From Halorientalis salina (lineage in GTDB: Archaea; Halobacteriota; Halobacteria; Halobacteriales; Haloarculaceae): DNA of 64,000 nt. Positions 15,270-22,977 of the stretch are shown one piece after another. Each line of letters starts with the position of its first letter. The first letter of the stretch is position 1. The stretch is from positions 227,149 to 291,148 of the forward strand of contig NZ_SOSC01000004.1 in the NCBI RefSeq assembly GCF_005049285.1. The letters are read 5' to 3'. A model generated the notes under the pieces. The model was not told where the DNA came from and made no database searches. It saw only the letters and a program-made list of their open reading frames with translations. Made by a program: the position numbers and the translations under genes.

Positions 15270-16262
15270 TCAGGCCACCGGCAGCGCCAACCCGTTCCCG
15301 GCCCGCTCGAAGTCGTCGTCGGTCCCGAAGGGTCGGGAGCGCTCGCGCATCCGGTCGCGGCACCACCGCGCTGCGTCGTCGTCGGCCCAGTGAACCGCAC
15401 AGTCGGCGATCTCGACAGGCCGGAGTCGGAGCCGAGTCACCGCTCCGTCCTCGACCGTGACCTCGAAGAGGAAACTCCGGTCGTTGCGCAGGTCCCCGTC
15501 GACCCGGTAATCGTCGACGAAGTCCCCGCAGTCGTAGCAGATGGGAACGCCGTCGGACACCTCGATGCCCTGGAAGACGTGGGCGCTGTGGCCGTGGATC
15601 AGATCGACACCCTCTTCGACGAGGAAGCGACCGAACGCCCGGAAGTTCTCGGCGGGCTCCGTGACCATGTTCGGTCCCCAGTGGAGCGAGGCGACGAGCA
15701 GGTCCGGATCCGCCCGGCGAGCGCGGTCGAGTATCGCCCGGACTGTCTTCCGTTCGGACTCGTCCAGTTCCATCGGGAGGTGGGCCACCCCCGGACTGGT
15801 CCGATCGGCCGCGAACTCCGGCGTGTTGTCGGTGAGCGAGACCACCGCCACGTCCAGGCCGTCGATCGAGAACAGCGCCGGCTCCCGTGCGGCCGCGACG
15901 GTCCGACCGGCCCCGGCGTGTGCGATGTCGGCCTCGGTCAGCGCGTCGACCGTGTCCAGCAGCGCCTCCTCCTCGAAATCCAGGAGGTGATTGTTTGCCA
16001 GACTGGCGTAGTCGACGCCGGCTTCGAGGAGTGCCGGAATCGCCCAGTCGGGGTCGGCCCGGAAGTGGAAGGGCCGACGGGTGCGCTGCCAGGGGCTGCC
16101 GCGCGTCGAGAGACAACACTCCAGATTGATGCACAGCCCGTCGAGCGACTGCAGGTGCGAGCGCAGGTCTCCCCACACGGCGTCGACCGGCCGCTGTCGC
16201 TGGGACTCGTCGACCTTTCGCCCGAGCATGACGTCGCCGGTCAGGCCGATGGTCGTGGTCAT
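15270..16262 (-). CDS. CapA-family metallophosphoesterase-like protein
   Basis: A 330-aa protein with the PGA_cap fold. Visible motifs are TGDVMLGRKVDE at the N-terminus, CINLECCLS, the SLANNHLLDF strand (catalytic-type Asn-His) and HWGPNM with HGHSAHVFQG near the C-terminus. They correspond to the metal-binding sites of this calcineurin-like superfamily. CapA proteins are named from poly-gamma-glutamate capsule synthesis, but no capBC partner is here and no signal peptide is visible, so the substrate is unknown. The ATG giving MTTTIGLTGDVML is preferred; a GTG 15 bases upstream is possible. Confidence 0.85.
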   Translation of the reverse strand: MTTTIGLTGDVMLGRKVDESQRQRPVDAVWGDLRSHLQSLDGLCINLECCLSTRGSPWQRTRRPFHFRADPDWAIPALLEAGVDYASLANNHLLDFEEEALLDTVDALTEADIAHAGAGRTVAAAREPALFSIDGLDVAVVSLTDNTPEFAADRTSPGVAHLPMELDESERKTVRAILDRARRADPDLLVASLHWGPNMVTEPAENFRAFGRFLVEEGVDLIHGHSAHVFQGIEVSDGVPICYDCGDFVDDYRVDGDLRNDRSFLFEVTVEDGAVTRLRLRPVEIADCAVHWADDDAARWCRDRMRERSRPFGTDDDFERAGNGLALPVA

Positions 16263-16335
16263 GGCAAAATCTACCACGGTGAGGCTGAAAAACGATACCG
16301 TCGACCGGCCGACACGCAGAGAGAACGGTCGCGAA

Positions 16336-16725
16336 TCAGTTCGCGCCGAACCCGAAATCGTCGATGCGTTCGTGGACGTAGGCGGTCCACTCGTCGAGGG
16401 TCTCGTGCATCAACTCGCGGGCGTCTTCGAGGGGCGTGGCGGTGTACTGGTAGACGTGGCCGCCGCCGTCGAGGAGTCGTCGCTCGCGGGTGGCCAGCCC
16501 CTTCTCGCGGAGCGTCGACAGCGACCGGTTGACGTTGCTCCGGTCACGGTCGAGACTGTTGGCCAGTTCTTCGACGGTACTGCCCGGCTCGTCCAGGAGG
16601 ACTTTGTAGGTCCGCGCTTCGTGACGCTGGACGCCGAACACGCAGGTCAGCACCTCCTCGAATCCCGGCTCCCCGTCCACCATGAGGTCCCGGAACCGGT
16701 CGGGCTGTGGGTCGACCACGGTCAT
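16336..16725 (-). CDS. TrmB-like winged-helix transcriptional regulator
   Basis: A 129-aa DNA-binding protein. The core, GVQRHEARTYKVLLDEPGST followed by VEELANSLDRDRSNVNRSLS and a wing TLREKGLATRERRLLDGGGH, is a TrmB/MarR-type winged helix. The C-terminal helix (about 97-125) probably dimerises. There is no sugar-binding domain, so it is not a full-length TrmB. The start is at the ATG giving MTVVDPQPDRFRD; longer readings run into an arginine-rich out-of-character extension. The regulon is unknown. Confidence 0.82.
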   Translation of the reverse strand: MTVVDPQPDRFRDLMVDGEPGFEEVLTCVFGVQRHEARTYKVLLDEPGSTVEELANSLDRDRSNVNRSLSTLREKGLATRERRLLDGGGHVYQYTATPLEDARELMHETLDEWTAYVHERIDDFGFGAN

Positions 16726-16763
16726 ACCAGCGGATTGTGCTGCCACCGGAATAAAGGGAGTCG

Positions 16764-17792
16764 TTACCTCGGACTCACCGCGTGCGTGTCCGAACTCCGG
16801 AGGACGACTGCCGTTTCGCCCTCCTCGACAGTGATCTCGTATCCGAACGCGTCGAGCAGTGACAGGCTCGTCTCGACGTGGTCGGTCATCGCCGGCACCG
16901 CTACCGTCCCACCCGCGACTGCCAGTAGTTCGAGCAACTGATCGGCCATGTGTGCGTCCACGACTGCTCTTGTTCCCTCGAAGGAATCTAACTGCTCGGC
17001 GGCCGCTCGACCGACCTGCTCGGCCGGTTTCCCCTTTTCGCCGAGGGCATCGAAGCCTGCCAGTCCCGACTCGTAGTCGGCGCGGACACAACAGACCGTT
17101 CCCGGCGAGTCGCTGTCGACGTAGCTGACGGTCCGTTCGAGGACGTCCCGGTCGTCCAGTTCGTCGACGGCGGCGTCGGCCTGGCGCTCGGCCACGTCGG
17201 CGTCGGCGAGGTCGGTCGAGGCTTTCGAGTAGACGCGGACGCCCTCGGGGTCGCCCCGGTCGGCCAGCGCCAGCGGTGACGGGGTAGCGGGGCCGACGCG
17301 GAGCGTCGCCGCGCCGCCACCGACCGGATAGAAGCCAGTTCGGTCGACGTCGACGGCGATCTGGACGCCCGACTCGCGCAGTAGCGGGAGTTTCACGCGC
17401 CGGTACCAGAGCATCGGCGGCGACCACGTCACGTCGGTCCCACCCGTCGCCCGCACGGTCAGCGGCTCCTCGATCCGGAGCGCCAGCGGGAGGAGCGTAT
17501 CGAACACCAACGTGACGCTCCCCGCCGTCTCGATGTCGACGGTAACCGTCCCGCCCGACAGCGACCCCGGTTCGAAGCCGACGGTCTCGGACCCGACTCG
17601 TGCGCCGTCGACGCTGCCGTCGCAGGCCTCGGCCGCAGCCTCGACGGCTGCGAGGTGCTGTGGTTTCAGTCCCGGATCGGGACGGGAGCCGCGAACGCCG
17701 TCGACGGTCACCGGGGTCTCGGTCAGGATCGACAGCGCCAGCGCCCGGCGAAGGAACTGGCCGCCCGCGTCCGACCCGTCGAGTTCGAGCAT
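16764..17792 (-). CDS. rtcA: RNA 3'-terminal phosphate cyclase
   Basis: Converts RNA 3'-phosphate ends to 2',3'-cyclic phosphates using ATP through a covalent histidine-AMP intermediate. The N-terminal LDGSDAGGQFLRRALALS, the RGSRPDPGLKPQHLAAVEA stretch and the C-terminal VDAHMADQLLELLAVAG segment, which carries the expected catalytic His near residue 286, are typical. At 342 aa it is a normal class-I RtcA. There is no RtcB nearby. The spacing to the upstream SpoIIM-like gene (48 bases) allows co-transcription. Confidence 0.93.
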   Translation of the reverse strand: MLELDGSDAGGQFLRRALALSILTETPVTVDGVRGSRPDPGLKPQHLAAVEAAAEACDGSVDGARVGSETVGFEPGSLSGGTVTVDIETAGSVTLVFDTLLPLALRIEEPLTVRATGGTDVTWSPPMLWYRRVKLPLLRESGVQIAVDVDRTGFYPVGGGAATLRVGPATPSPLALADRGDPEGVRVYSKASTDLADADVAERQADAAVDELDDRDVLERTVSYVDSDSPGTVCCVRADYESGLAGFDALGEKGKPAEQVGRAAAEQLDSFEGTRAVVDAHMADQLLELLAVAGGTVAVPAMTDHVETSLSLLDAFGYEITVEEGETAVVLRSSDTHAVSPR

Positions 17793-17840
17793 GGTCCCCC
17801 TACACCCGCACCGCTGAAAAGCACCCGTCTCGTCGGCGGC

Positions 17841-18449
17841 TCATCCGTTCAATCGACCTTCGAGCAGCGTCGTCGTGATCTCGGCCTCGATGTACGCCGC
17901 GATGGGGATGAGTACCAGCGCCAGGGCGATCATCACGACGGCCTCTCGAAGTTCACGTCCCGTCATCACGTCCTCACGCCGGCCCAGCGCCGCCCCGATG
18001 ACCTGGTGGGTGAAGCGGAACGCGACCGCGCTGGCGAAGAGGAAGGCCGGGATCTCGATGATCCCGTGGGGGGCCAGCCCCAGTATCACGACGCCGAGGC
18101 CGGCCTCCCGGGCCACCGCCGTCGCGACGTAGCCGACGATGACCCCGTTGTACACGAGGATTCCGACCGTCAGGAGGCCGAGCGTCAGGCTGCTGAGCAC
18201 CAGAACGAGGATGACGATACCGTTGTTGACGACCAGGAGGCCGACCGTCGGCTCCGGGAACGCGCCGCCGAGGTCCCGACCGCCGAACAGCGCACGGAGG
18301 CCGATGACGTCGACCAAGAGGGCACCGGCCACGATACCGAGGGCGAACACTGCGCCCGACAGCACGACGTACCGCCAGTAGTCCGCCCAGAGTCGGCCCG
18401 GGAGCGGTCGCTGGCGACCCGTCTGATCCGGAGGCGGGGAGGGACTCAT
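17841..18449 (-). CDS. SpoIIM/DUF95-family membrane protein
   Basis: A 202-aa integral membrane protein with about five hydrophobic segments. The conserved signature GLAPHGIIEIPAFLFASAVA is that of the stage II sporulation protein M family. In non-sporulating archaea the role is unknown; in Bacillus SpoIIM belongs to a peptidoglycan-degrading complex, so the name should not be taken as a function here. The N-terminal 20 residues are proline/arginine-rich and cytoplasmic. Confidence 0.85.
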   Translation of the reverse strand: MSPSPPPDQTGRQRPLPGRLWADYWRYVVLSGAVFALGIVAGALLVDVIGLRALFGGRDLGGAFPEPTVGLLVVNNGIVILVLVLSSLTLGLLTVGILVYNGVIVGYVATAVAREAGLGVVILGLAPHGIIEIPAFLFASAVAFRFTHQVIGAALGRREDVMTGRELREAVVMIALALVLIPIAAYIEAEITTTLLEGRLNG

Positions 18450-18560
18450 GTACCTGCACTAACGGGAACCGCGGGTTTCAGCGCGGCGGTATCGGCGAAC
18501 CGTGATCTGTCACCTGCCTGCCGGACGAAAATCCAGAGAAAAAGGCGGGATGCGCGATGG

Positions 18561-18568
18561 TTTCATAT
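18561..18568 (+). promoter_or_regulatory. TATA-like box of the histidine kinase at 18.6 kb
   Basis: TTTCATAT is centred about 28 bases before the kinase ATG, suggesting a leaderless transcript. Confidence 0.55.
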
Positions 18569-18592
18569 GGACGTGGGTGTAATTAACGTGCG

Positions 18593-19630
18593 ATGATGTC
18601 GCAAGGTGCGGGGGAGGGTGGGGAGTTACACCACCTGTTGGCGGAGCTGCCGGTGTTGTCCGTCCTGACACGGACGGAGGCGGGCGAGCCGGTCGTCGAC
18701 GGGTGCAATCGACAGTTCGCCGACCGGTTGGGGTACGACCGATCGCAAGTCGTCGGCCGACCGCTGGCGGAGTTGTACACGCCGGCGTCGGCCGCAGTAC
18801 TGCAGGACGGCGGCTACGAGCGGGCGCTCGCCGGTGCGTTCGGGACCGCGGACCGCGAGCTCCTGTGTGCCGACGGGACCGTCGTCCTGACGCGGATGCG
18901 TGCCGTCCCACGGACCGACGGCGACGGGACCGTTATCGGGACCCGCGCGCTGTTCGTCGACGTGACCGCCCGCGAGCAGCGCCGCCAGCAGGTCGCCGTG
19001 CTCAACCGCCTGCTCAGGCACAACCTCCGGAACGACATGACTGTCGTGCTCAACCACGCCTCGATGCTCGCCGACCGCCTCGACGACGCCCAGCGCGACC
19101 CCATCGAGCACATCCGCGAGACGGCCCAGCGCTGGGACCGTCTCGTCGGGAAGGTCCAATCCATCCGCCAGGTGGTCTCCGCCGAGACCGACTGGCAACG
19201 GGCCGACCTCGCCCGAACGCTCGACCGCGTCGAGGCGCAACTCAACGAGCACTACCCCGACGCCCGCATCCGCGTCCTCCGCCCGTCCGAGGGTATCGCC
19301 TCCATCCGCCCCGAAATCGAACTCGCGCTCGTGGAACTCTGCGAGAACGCCATCCACCACGCCGCCGAAACCGCACCCGAGGTCGTCGTCACCGTCGGCA
19401 CCCCGCCCGACGAGCCCTGGATCAAACTCACCGTCGCCAACGACGGCCCCGCCATCCCCGAGAGCGAACTCCTCGCGCTCGGGAGCGACGAAACCACCCC
19501 GCTACTCCACGGCACCGGCCTCGGCCTCTGGCTGGTCCGCTTGGCCGTCGACCGCGTCGGCGGCGACGTCTCCGTCGTCGAGAACACCGACGCGGGGACC
19601 GCCGTGACGATCCGCTATCCCGATACTTGA
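18593..19630 (+). CDS. PAS histidine kinase
   Basis: Soluble 345-aa sensor kinase. One PAS domain (about 15-125, VVDGCNRQFADRLGYDRSQV) precedes a HisKA-type helix with the haloarchaeal motif LLRHNLRNDM (His143). The HATPase has its N-box at Asn252 (ENAIHHAAE), a degenerate first G-box (ANDGPAIPESE, Ala instead of Gly) and GTGLGLWLVRLAVD. No membrane helices are seen. Its input and partner regulator are unknown. Two consecutive ATG codons open the gene; the first is used here. Confidence 0.88.
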   Translation: MMSQGAGEGGELHHLLAELPVLSVLTRTEAGEPVVDGCNRQFADRLGYDRSQVVGRPLAELYTPASAAVLQDGGYERALAGAFGTADRELLCADGTVVLTRMRAVPRTDGDGTVIGTRALFVDVTAREQRRQQVAVLNRLLRHNLRNDMTVVLNHASMLADRLDDAQRDPIEHIRETAQRWDRLVGKVQSIRQVVSAETDWQRADLARTLDRVEAQLNEHYPDARIRVLRPSEGIASIRPEIELALVELCENAIHHAAETAPEVVVTVGTPPDEPWIKLTVANDGPAIPESELLALGSDETTPLLHGTGLGLWLVRLAVDRVGGDVSVVENTDAGTAVTIRYPDT

Positions 19631-19712
19631 CACCCGCGCTGACTCCCCGAACCGCCGTCGACCGGTTGCGCCGCCAACCCACGGTTCGGTGTGACGCGGA
19701 TTTGGAAAGAAC

Positions 19713-19718
19713 ATTAAC
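19713..19718 (+). promoter_or_regulatory. TATA-like box of the CBS protein gene
   Basis: ATTAAC lies 26 bases upstream of the ATG in otherwise GC-rich sequence. Confidence 0.5.
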
Positions 19719-19740
19719 ACCGGCCGTCGCTGATTGGAGT

Positions 19741-20118
19741 ATGAGTTCCGACGATCAGCTCCGTGTCGCCGACATCATGACGACGCCGATCGAGACGATT
19801 TCGGAAGACGTGACCCTCGTCGAGGCCGCGGCCGCGATGCGCGAAAAGGAGATGAGCGCCCTCCTCGTGACGACCGCGCCGCCCTCGATCGTGACCAGCA
19901 CCGACATCCTCGACACCGTCGCCCAGGGGAAAGACACCTCGGCCCTCGACGTGACCGACGTGATGACCGAGTCCGTCGAGACCGTCCCGCCGAGCCTCCC
20001 CATCAACGAAGCCGCCCAGATGATGACGACCTTCGGCATCAGCCACTTGCCGGTCGTCGAGGACGACTACATCGGTATGGTCTCCTCGACCGACATCACG
20101 ACGCATCTGTCCGACTAA
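19741..20118 (+). CDS. CBS-domain pair protein
   Basis: A 125-aa stand-alone Bateman module. The two CBS motifs begin VADIMTTPIETISEDVTLVE and VTDVMTESVETVPPSLPINE. Each ends in a hydrophobic strand plus SSTD/TSTD, the usual ribose-phosphate-binding Thr/Asp. Such proteins sense adenine nucleotides or SAM and regulate partner proteins; no partner is evident. It is preceded by its own TATA-like box and followed by a strong inverted repeat. Confidence 0.9.
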   Translation: MSSDDQLRVADIMTTPIETISEDVTLVEAAAAMREKEMSALLVTTAPPSIVTSTDILDTVAQGKDTSALDVTDVMTESVETVPPSLPINEAAQMMTTFGISHLPVVEDDYIGMVSSTDITTHLSD

Positions 20119-20171
20119 ATTTTTACTTCGGGGGGATTCGCCTTCGGCGAACCCCCCTCGCAAAAATTTAG
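20115..20171. terminator. Long inverted repeat, probable bidirectional terminator
   Basis: CTAAATTTTT and AAAAATTTAG form the outer arms. GGGGGG(A)TTCGCC-TTC-GGCGAACCCCCC forms the inner stem, with one bulged A. It begins inside the stop region of the CBS gene and gives a U-tract on both strands. It is also one of the 3-nt-loop palindromes common in this window. Confidence 0.7.
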
Positions 20172-20182
20172 TACAAAAACTG

Positions 20183-20240
20183 CTCGGCGCTCGACCGCCG
20201 GTCTCGCGCCGAGTGAACCGCGCTCACTGCGTTCGCGCGG
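20183..20240. repeat. Two adjacent palindromes
   Basis: CTCGGCGC and GCGCCGAG (20183-20190 and 20206-20213) flank a loop with an inner GACC-GCC-GGTC. They are followed by CCGCGC-TCACTGCGTTC-GCGCGG (20218-20240), one of the 11-nt-loop family. Confidence 0.8.
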
Positions 20241-20329
20241 ATGCTTGCCCAATCTCAGCACCGCTTGCTGCTACTATCATTTCGTGATGAGCAGAAGACA
20301 TTTCCCGACAGCCCGGAGAACTGGTTCGT

Positions 20330-20791
20330 ATGGACCTCGACAGGAGTCGTCTCTTCCTGGTGCTCGGAACCGTATTGCTGCTCGGGTCCGCGTGGGGCGG
20401 TTACCAGGTGTGGGACGTGGACTACACACACTCTCTGAGGGACGACGAGGACGTCACGTTCAATGCATCCCGTATGGGGCACGTTTCCTACGAAAACCTC
20501 TCAGACCACGATCAACAGGTTATCGACCGAACCATCACGCGTGGGAAGTACACCGTCGAAACCGAAGATGCGACAGTGTCGCGGTTCACGTACACGACGG
20601 ACAGTTCCCACCTCGGTTCCGGTTGGTACGTCGTCCAGCGGCACGGACAGAACTACACCATCCTCACGCACAAGAACACTCCCGGACTCAGTGGCGTTCT
20701 CTTCACGCCGGTTCTATTCGCGGTCGGAATAGTCGGGCTGCTGCTCTGTATCCTCGGTATTCTCTTCCGTGATCCGTCCGATCGAGAATAG
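20330..20791 (+). CDS. Bitopic membrane protein with external domain, function unknown
   Basis: A 153-aa protein with a hydrophobic N-terminal helix (about 7-24), an outward-facing region with Asn-x-Ser/Thr sites, and a C-terminal helix (about 121-143). The segment HVSYENLSDHDQQVIDRTIT resembles a recurrent haloarchaeal extracytoplasmic domain with a YxxLS..Q motif, but I cannot assign a function. Codon use is visibly less GC-rich than in surrounding genes. The gene sits between palindromic repeats and a stray copy of the argF tail, consistent with acquired DNA. Confidence 0.65.
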   Translation: MDLDRSRLFLVLGTVLLLGSAWGGYQVWDVDYTHSLRDDEDVTFNASRMGHVSYENLSDHDQQVIDRTITRGKYTVETEDATVSRFTYTTDSSHLGSGWYVVQRHGQNYTILTHKNTPGLSGVLFTPVLFAVGIVGLLLCILGILFRDPSDRE

Positions 20792-20830
20792 TACGCTCCG
20801 CAAGATTGCGACTCGCTTTTGCTCGCCGTT

Positions 20831-20896
20831 CTATTCCTGCTCAGCCAACCACGTCAACAGCCCGTTCTGGGCGTGCATTCGGTTCTCAGCCTGGTC
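20831..20896 (-). pseudogene. Displaced copy of the last 21 codons of argF
   Basis: On the minus strand this reads DQAENRMHAQNGLLTWLAEQ, then Glu and a TAG stop. It is the same 21-residue C-terminus as functional argF (21000-21065). All nucleotide differences from that copy are synonymous (Arg CGA/CGG, Leu TTG/CTA, Ala GCT/GCC, Glu GAA/GAG, stop TAG/TGA). It has no upstream coding sequence and cannot be expressed as a gene. Confidence 0.92.
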
Positions 20897-20918
20897 CGGC
20901 AGCCACCTTTTTCCGCTC

Positions 20919-20996
20919 GGGTCCATCGCTTCGCTCTGGACCACTCGCGAAAAAATCTGGACCAAAAAGACGACCACTCACTTCGTTCGTGGTCGT
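20919..20996. repeat. Two palindromes with 11-nt loops between the argF tail copies
   Basis: GGTCCA-TCGCTTCGCTC-TGGACC (20920-20942) and ACGACCAC-TCACTTCGTTC-GTGGTCGT (20970-20996). The arms differ, while the loops share a pattern TC(A/G)CTTCG(C/T)TC. They fill most of the 103-base spacer. Confidence 0.85.
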
Positions 20997-20999
20997 GCT

Positions 21000-21890
21000 T
21001 CACTCCTGCTCAGCTAGCCACGTCAACAGCCCGTTCTGGGCGTGCATCCGGTTCTCGGCCTGGTCCCAGACGATGGCGTTGTCGCTCTCCAACACGTCGT
21101 CGGTGATCTCCTCGCCGCGGTGGGCGGGTAGACAGTGCATCACTGTCTTGTCGCCCACGAGGGAATCGTCGACCTGGAACCCCTCGAAGTCGGCGAGTTT
21201 CTGCTCGCGCTGGTCTTCCTGGCCCATGCTGACCCACACGTCGGTGTAGATAACGTCCGCGTCGGCGACGGCGGCTTCGGGGTCGTGTGTCGTCTCGGGT
21301 TCAGTGCCGAGGGCGGCCGCGCGTTTGCGGACGTTGTCGGCGATGCCGTAGCCCTCCGGCGTGGCGACGGTCAGGTCGAGGTCGGCCATGGCCGCACCGA
21401 CGACGAACGACTGGCAGACGTTGTTGCCGTCGCCGACCCACGCGACCGACACGTCGTCGAACCCGCCGAACCGCTCGCGGATCGTCAGCAGGTCTGCCAG
21501 GGTCTGGCAGGGGTGGGCGTCGTCCGTGAGTCCGTTGATCACGGGAACCGTCGCGTACTCGGCCAGTTCCACCACGTCGGCGTGGTCGAACACACGGGCC
21601 ATGATGAAATCGACGTACCGGGACACGGCCCGCGCGGTGTCCTTGATGGGTTCGCCGTGGCCCAGGTGGATGTCGTCGGGGCCGAGGAAGATGGCGTGGC
21701 CGCCCAGTTGGGTCATCCCCGTCTCGAAGGAGATGCGGGTCCGCGTCGAGGGTTTCTCGAAGATCATCCCCAGGGTCTGGTCTTCGAGGGGCTGGCCGTC
21801 GCCGTGGGCCTTCAACTCCGCCGCGCGGTCGAGGACGGTGTCGAGTTCCGTCGCCGTCAGATCGTCGACGTCGAGCAGTGACCGGACCAT
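21000..21890 (-). CDS. argF: Ornithine carbamoyltransferase
   Basis: Joins carbamoyl phosphate and ornithine to citrulline in arginine synthesis. Carbamoyl-phosphate-binding STRTR is at residues 48-52 and HPCQ at 126-129. The ornithine-side HCLPAHRGEE loop is at 252-261. At 296 aa the protein is complete. It is the last gene of the nine-gene arginine cluster, starting one base after the argE stop. Its final 21 codons recur as a synonymously diverged fragment 169 bases downstream, suggesting recombination at the gene's 3' end. Confidence 0.96.
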   Translation of the reverse strand: MVRSLLDVDDLTATELDTVLDRAAELKAHGDGQPLEDQTLGMIFEKPSTRTRISFETGMTQLGGHAIFLGPDDIHLGHGEPIKDTARAVSRYVDFIMARVFDHADVVELAEYATVPVINGLTDDAHPCQTLADLLTIRERFGGFDDVSVAWVGDGNNVCQSFVVGAAMADLDLTVATPEGYGIADNVRKRAAALGTEPETTHDPEAAVADADVIYTDVWVSMGQEDQREQKLADFEGFQVDDSLVGDKTVMHCLPAHRGEEITDDVLESDNAIVWDQAENRMHAQNGLLTWLAEQE

Positions 21891-21891
21891 C

Positions 21892-22977
21892 TCAGTCCTC
21901 CAGAAGCCGCTCGGCGACGGTTTCGAGCACCTCGACCGAGCGGTCGTACTCCGAGAGCACGAGGTGTTCGTTGGGCGCGTGGTCGAGGTCCGAGTCGCCG
22001 GGGCCGTAGGTCACCATGGGACAGTCCCACTCCTGGGCGTAGACGTTCATATCACTTGTGCCGGTCTTCCGGAGCAGTCGGGGGTCACCGCCCGCCTGCC
22101 GGATGGCGACCCGGAACGCCCGGGCCACGTCAGTCCGGGGGCTCTCCATGACGGGTTCGACCCTGTCTTTCCAGTGGACGCGGTCGGCCACGTCCAGATG
22201 CCCCTCCGTGATCTCGATGACCTCCTCGGTGTTCATGCTCGGGGGGACGCGCAACTGGATCTCCATCGTCGCCTCGACGGAGAGCCCGTCGCCCGTGAGT
22301 CCGCCCTCGATCTTCGTGGGCTTGGGCGTGACGCGCTCGAAGACGGCCTCCCACTCGTCGTTGGTGAACTCCTCCTCGACGGCGGACCACCAGGCGATGG
22401 CGTCCTGGATGGCGTTGTTCTCCGGGCGCGAACTGTGGCCGGACTCGCTCGTCGCGACGTACGTCCCGGCGACCAGTCCGCGGTAGCCCAGTGTGATGCC
22501 CTCCCAGCCGGAGGGTTCGCCGTTGACGACGGCGTCGGGCGCGGTGTCGCGGTCCTCGACGAGGTAGCGGCCGCCCTTGGAGTCGACCTCCTCGCCGACG
22601 ACGCCGACGAACGACGCGCCGGTCCTGACCGCCGCGACGGCCATCGCCGCCAGCGGCCCCTTCGCGTCGACGCTGCCGCGACCCCACAGCGCGTCTTCGT
22701 CGCTCTCCTCGGCCTCGCGGATCCGGACCGGGATGTCCCCGGGCACGGTGTCGATGTGGGAGGTCAGCAGACAGCCGTCGTCGGCGGGCGCGCGGACGTT
22801 GCCCACCTCGTCGATCCAGACCTCGCGGTCGTGGCTCTCGAAAAACGAGCGCAGGACCTCGGCACACGCCCGCTCCTCGCGGGTGACCGACGGCGTGTCG
22901 ACGAGGTCGACCAGCAGTTGCCGCGCCTCGCCTTCCACGTCGATCGTACTCGTGCTCGTGAACTGTGTCTCGCTCAT
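21892..22977 (-). CDS. argE: LysW-ornithine hydrolase (ArgE/LysK type, M20 family)
   Basis: Zinc-dependent M20 peptidase releasing ornithine from the carrier protein LysW. The metal-binding motifs are visible: LLTSHIDTVPG (His-Asp), GRGSVDAKGPLAAM (Asp), GVVGEEVDSKGG (Glu-Glu) and a C-terminal YGPGDSDLDHAPNEHL (His). The length of 361 aa matches LysK. Its start overlaps the argD stop by four bases (ATGA), implying translational coupling. Because lysine is generally made by the DAP route in haloarchaea, the substrate is inferred to be LysW-ornithine. Confidence 0.93.
   Translation of the reverse strand: MSETQFTSTSTIDVEGEARQLLVDLVDTPSVTREERACAEVLRSFFESHDREVWIDEVGNVRAPADDGCLLTSHIDTVPGDIPVRIREAEESDEDALWGRGSVDAKGPLAAMAVAAVRTGASFVGVVGEEVDSKGGRYLVEDRDTAPDAVVNGEPSGWEGITLGYRGLVAGTYVATSESGHSSRPENNAIQDAIAWWSAVEEEFTNDEWEAVFERVTPKPTKIEGGLTGDGLSVEATMEIQLRVPPSMNTEEVIEITEGHLDVADRVHWKDRVEPVMESPRTDVARAFRVAIRQAGGDPRLLRKTGTSDMNVYAQEWDCPMVTYGPGDSDLDHAPNEHLVLSEYDRSVEVLETVAERLLED

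Noticed and set aside
16726..17427. N-terminal extension of the TrmB-like regulator
   Set aside because: Arginine-rich reading lies inside rtcA in another frame; the ATG at 16725 gives a normal winged-helix protein.
20105..21003. Full insertion sequence or integrated element next to argF
   Set aside because: No transposase or integrase gene and no long terminal inverted repeats are present; only a remnant or recombination scar can be supported.
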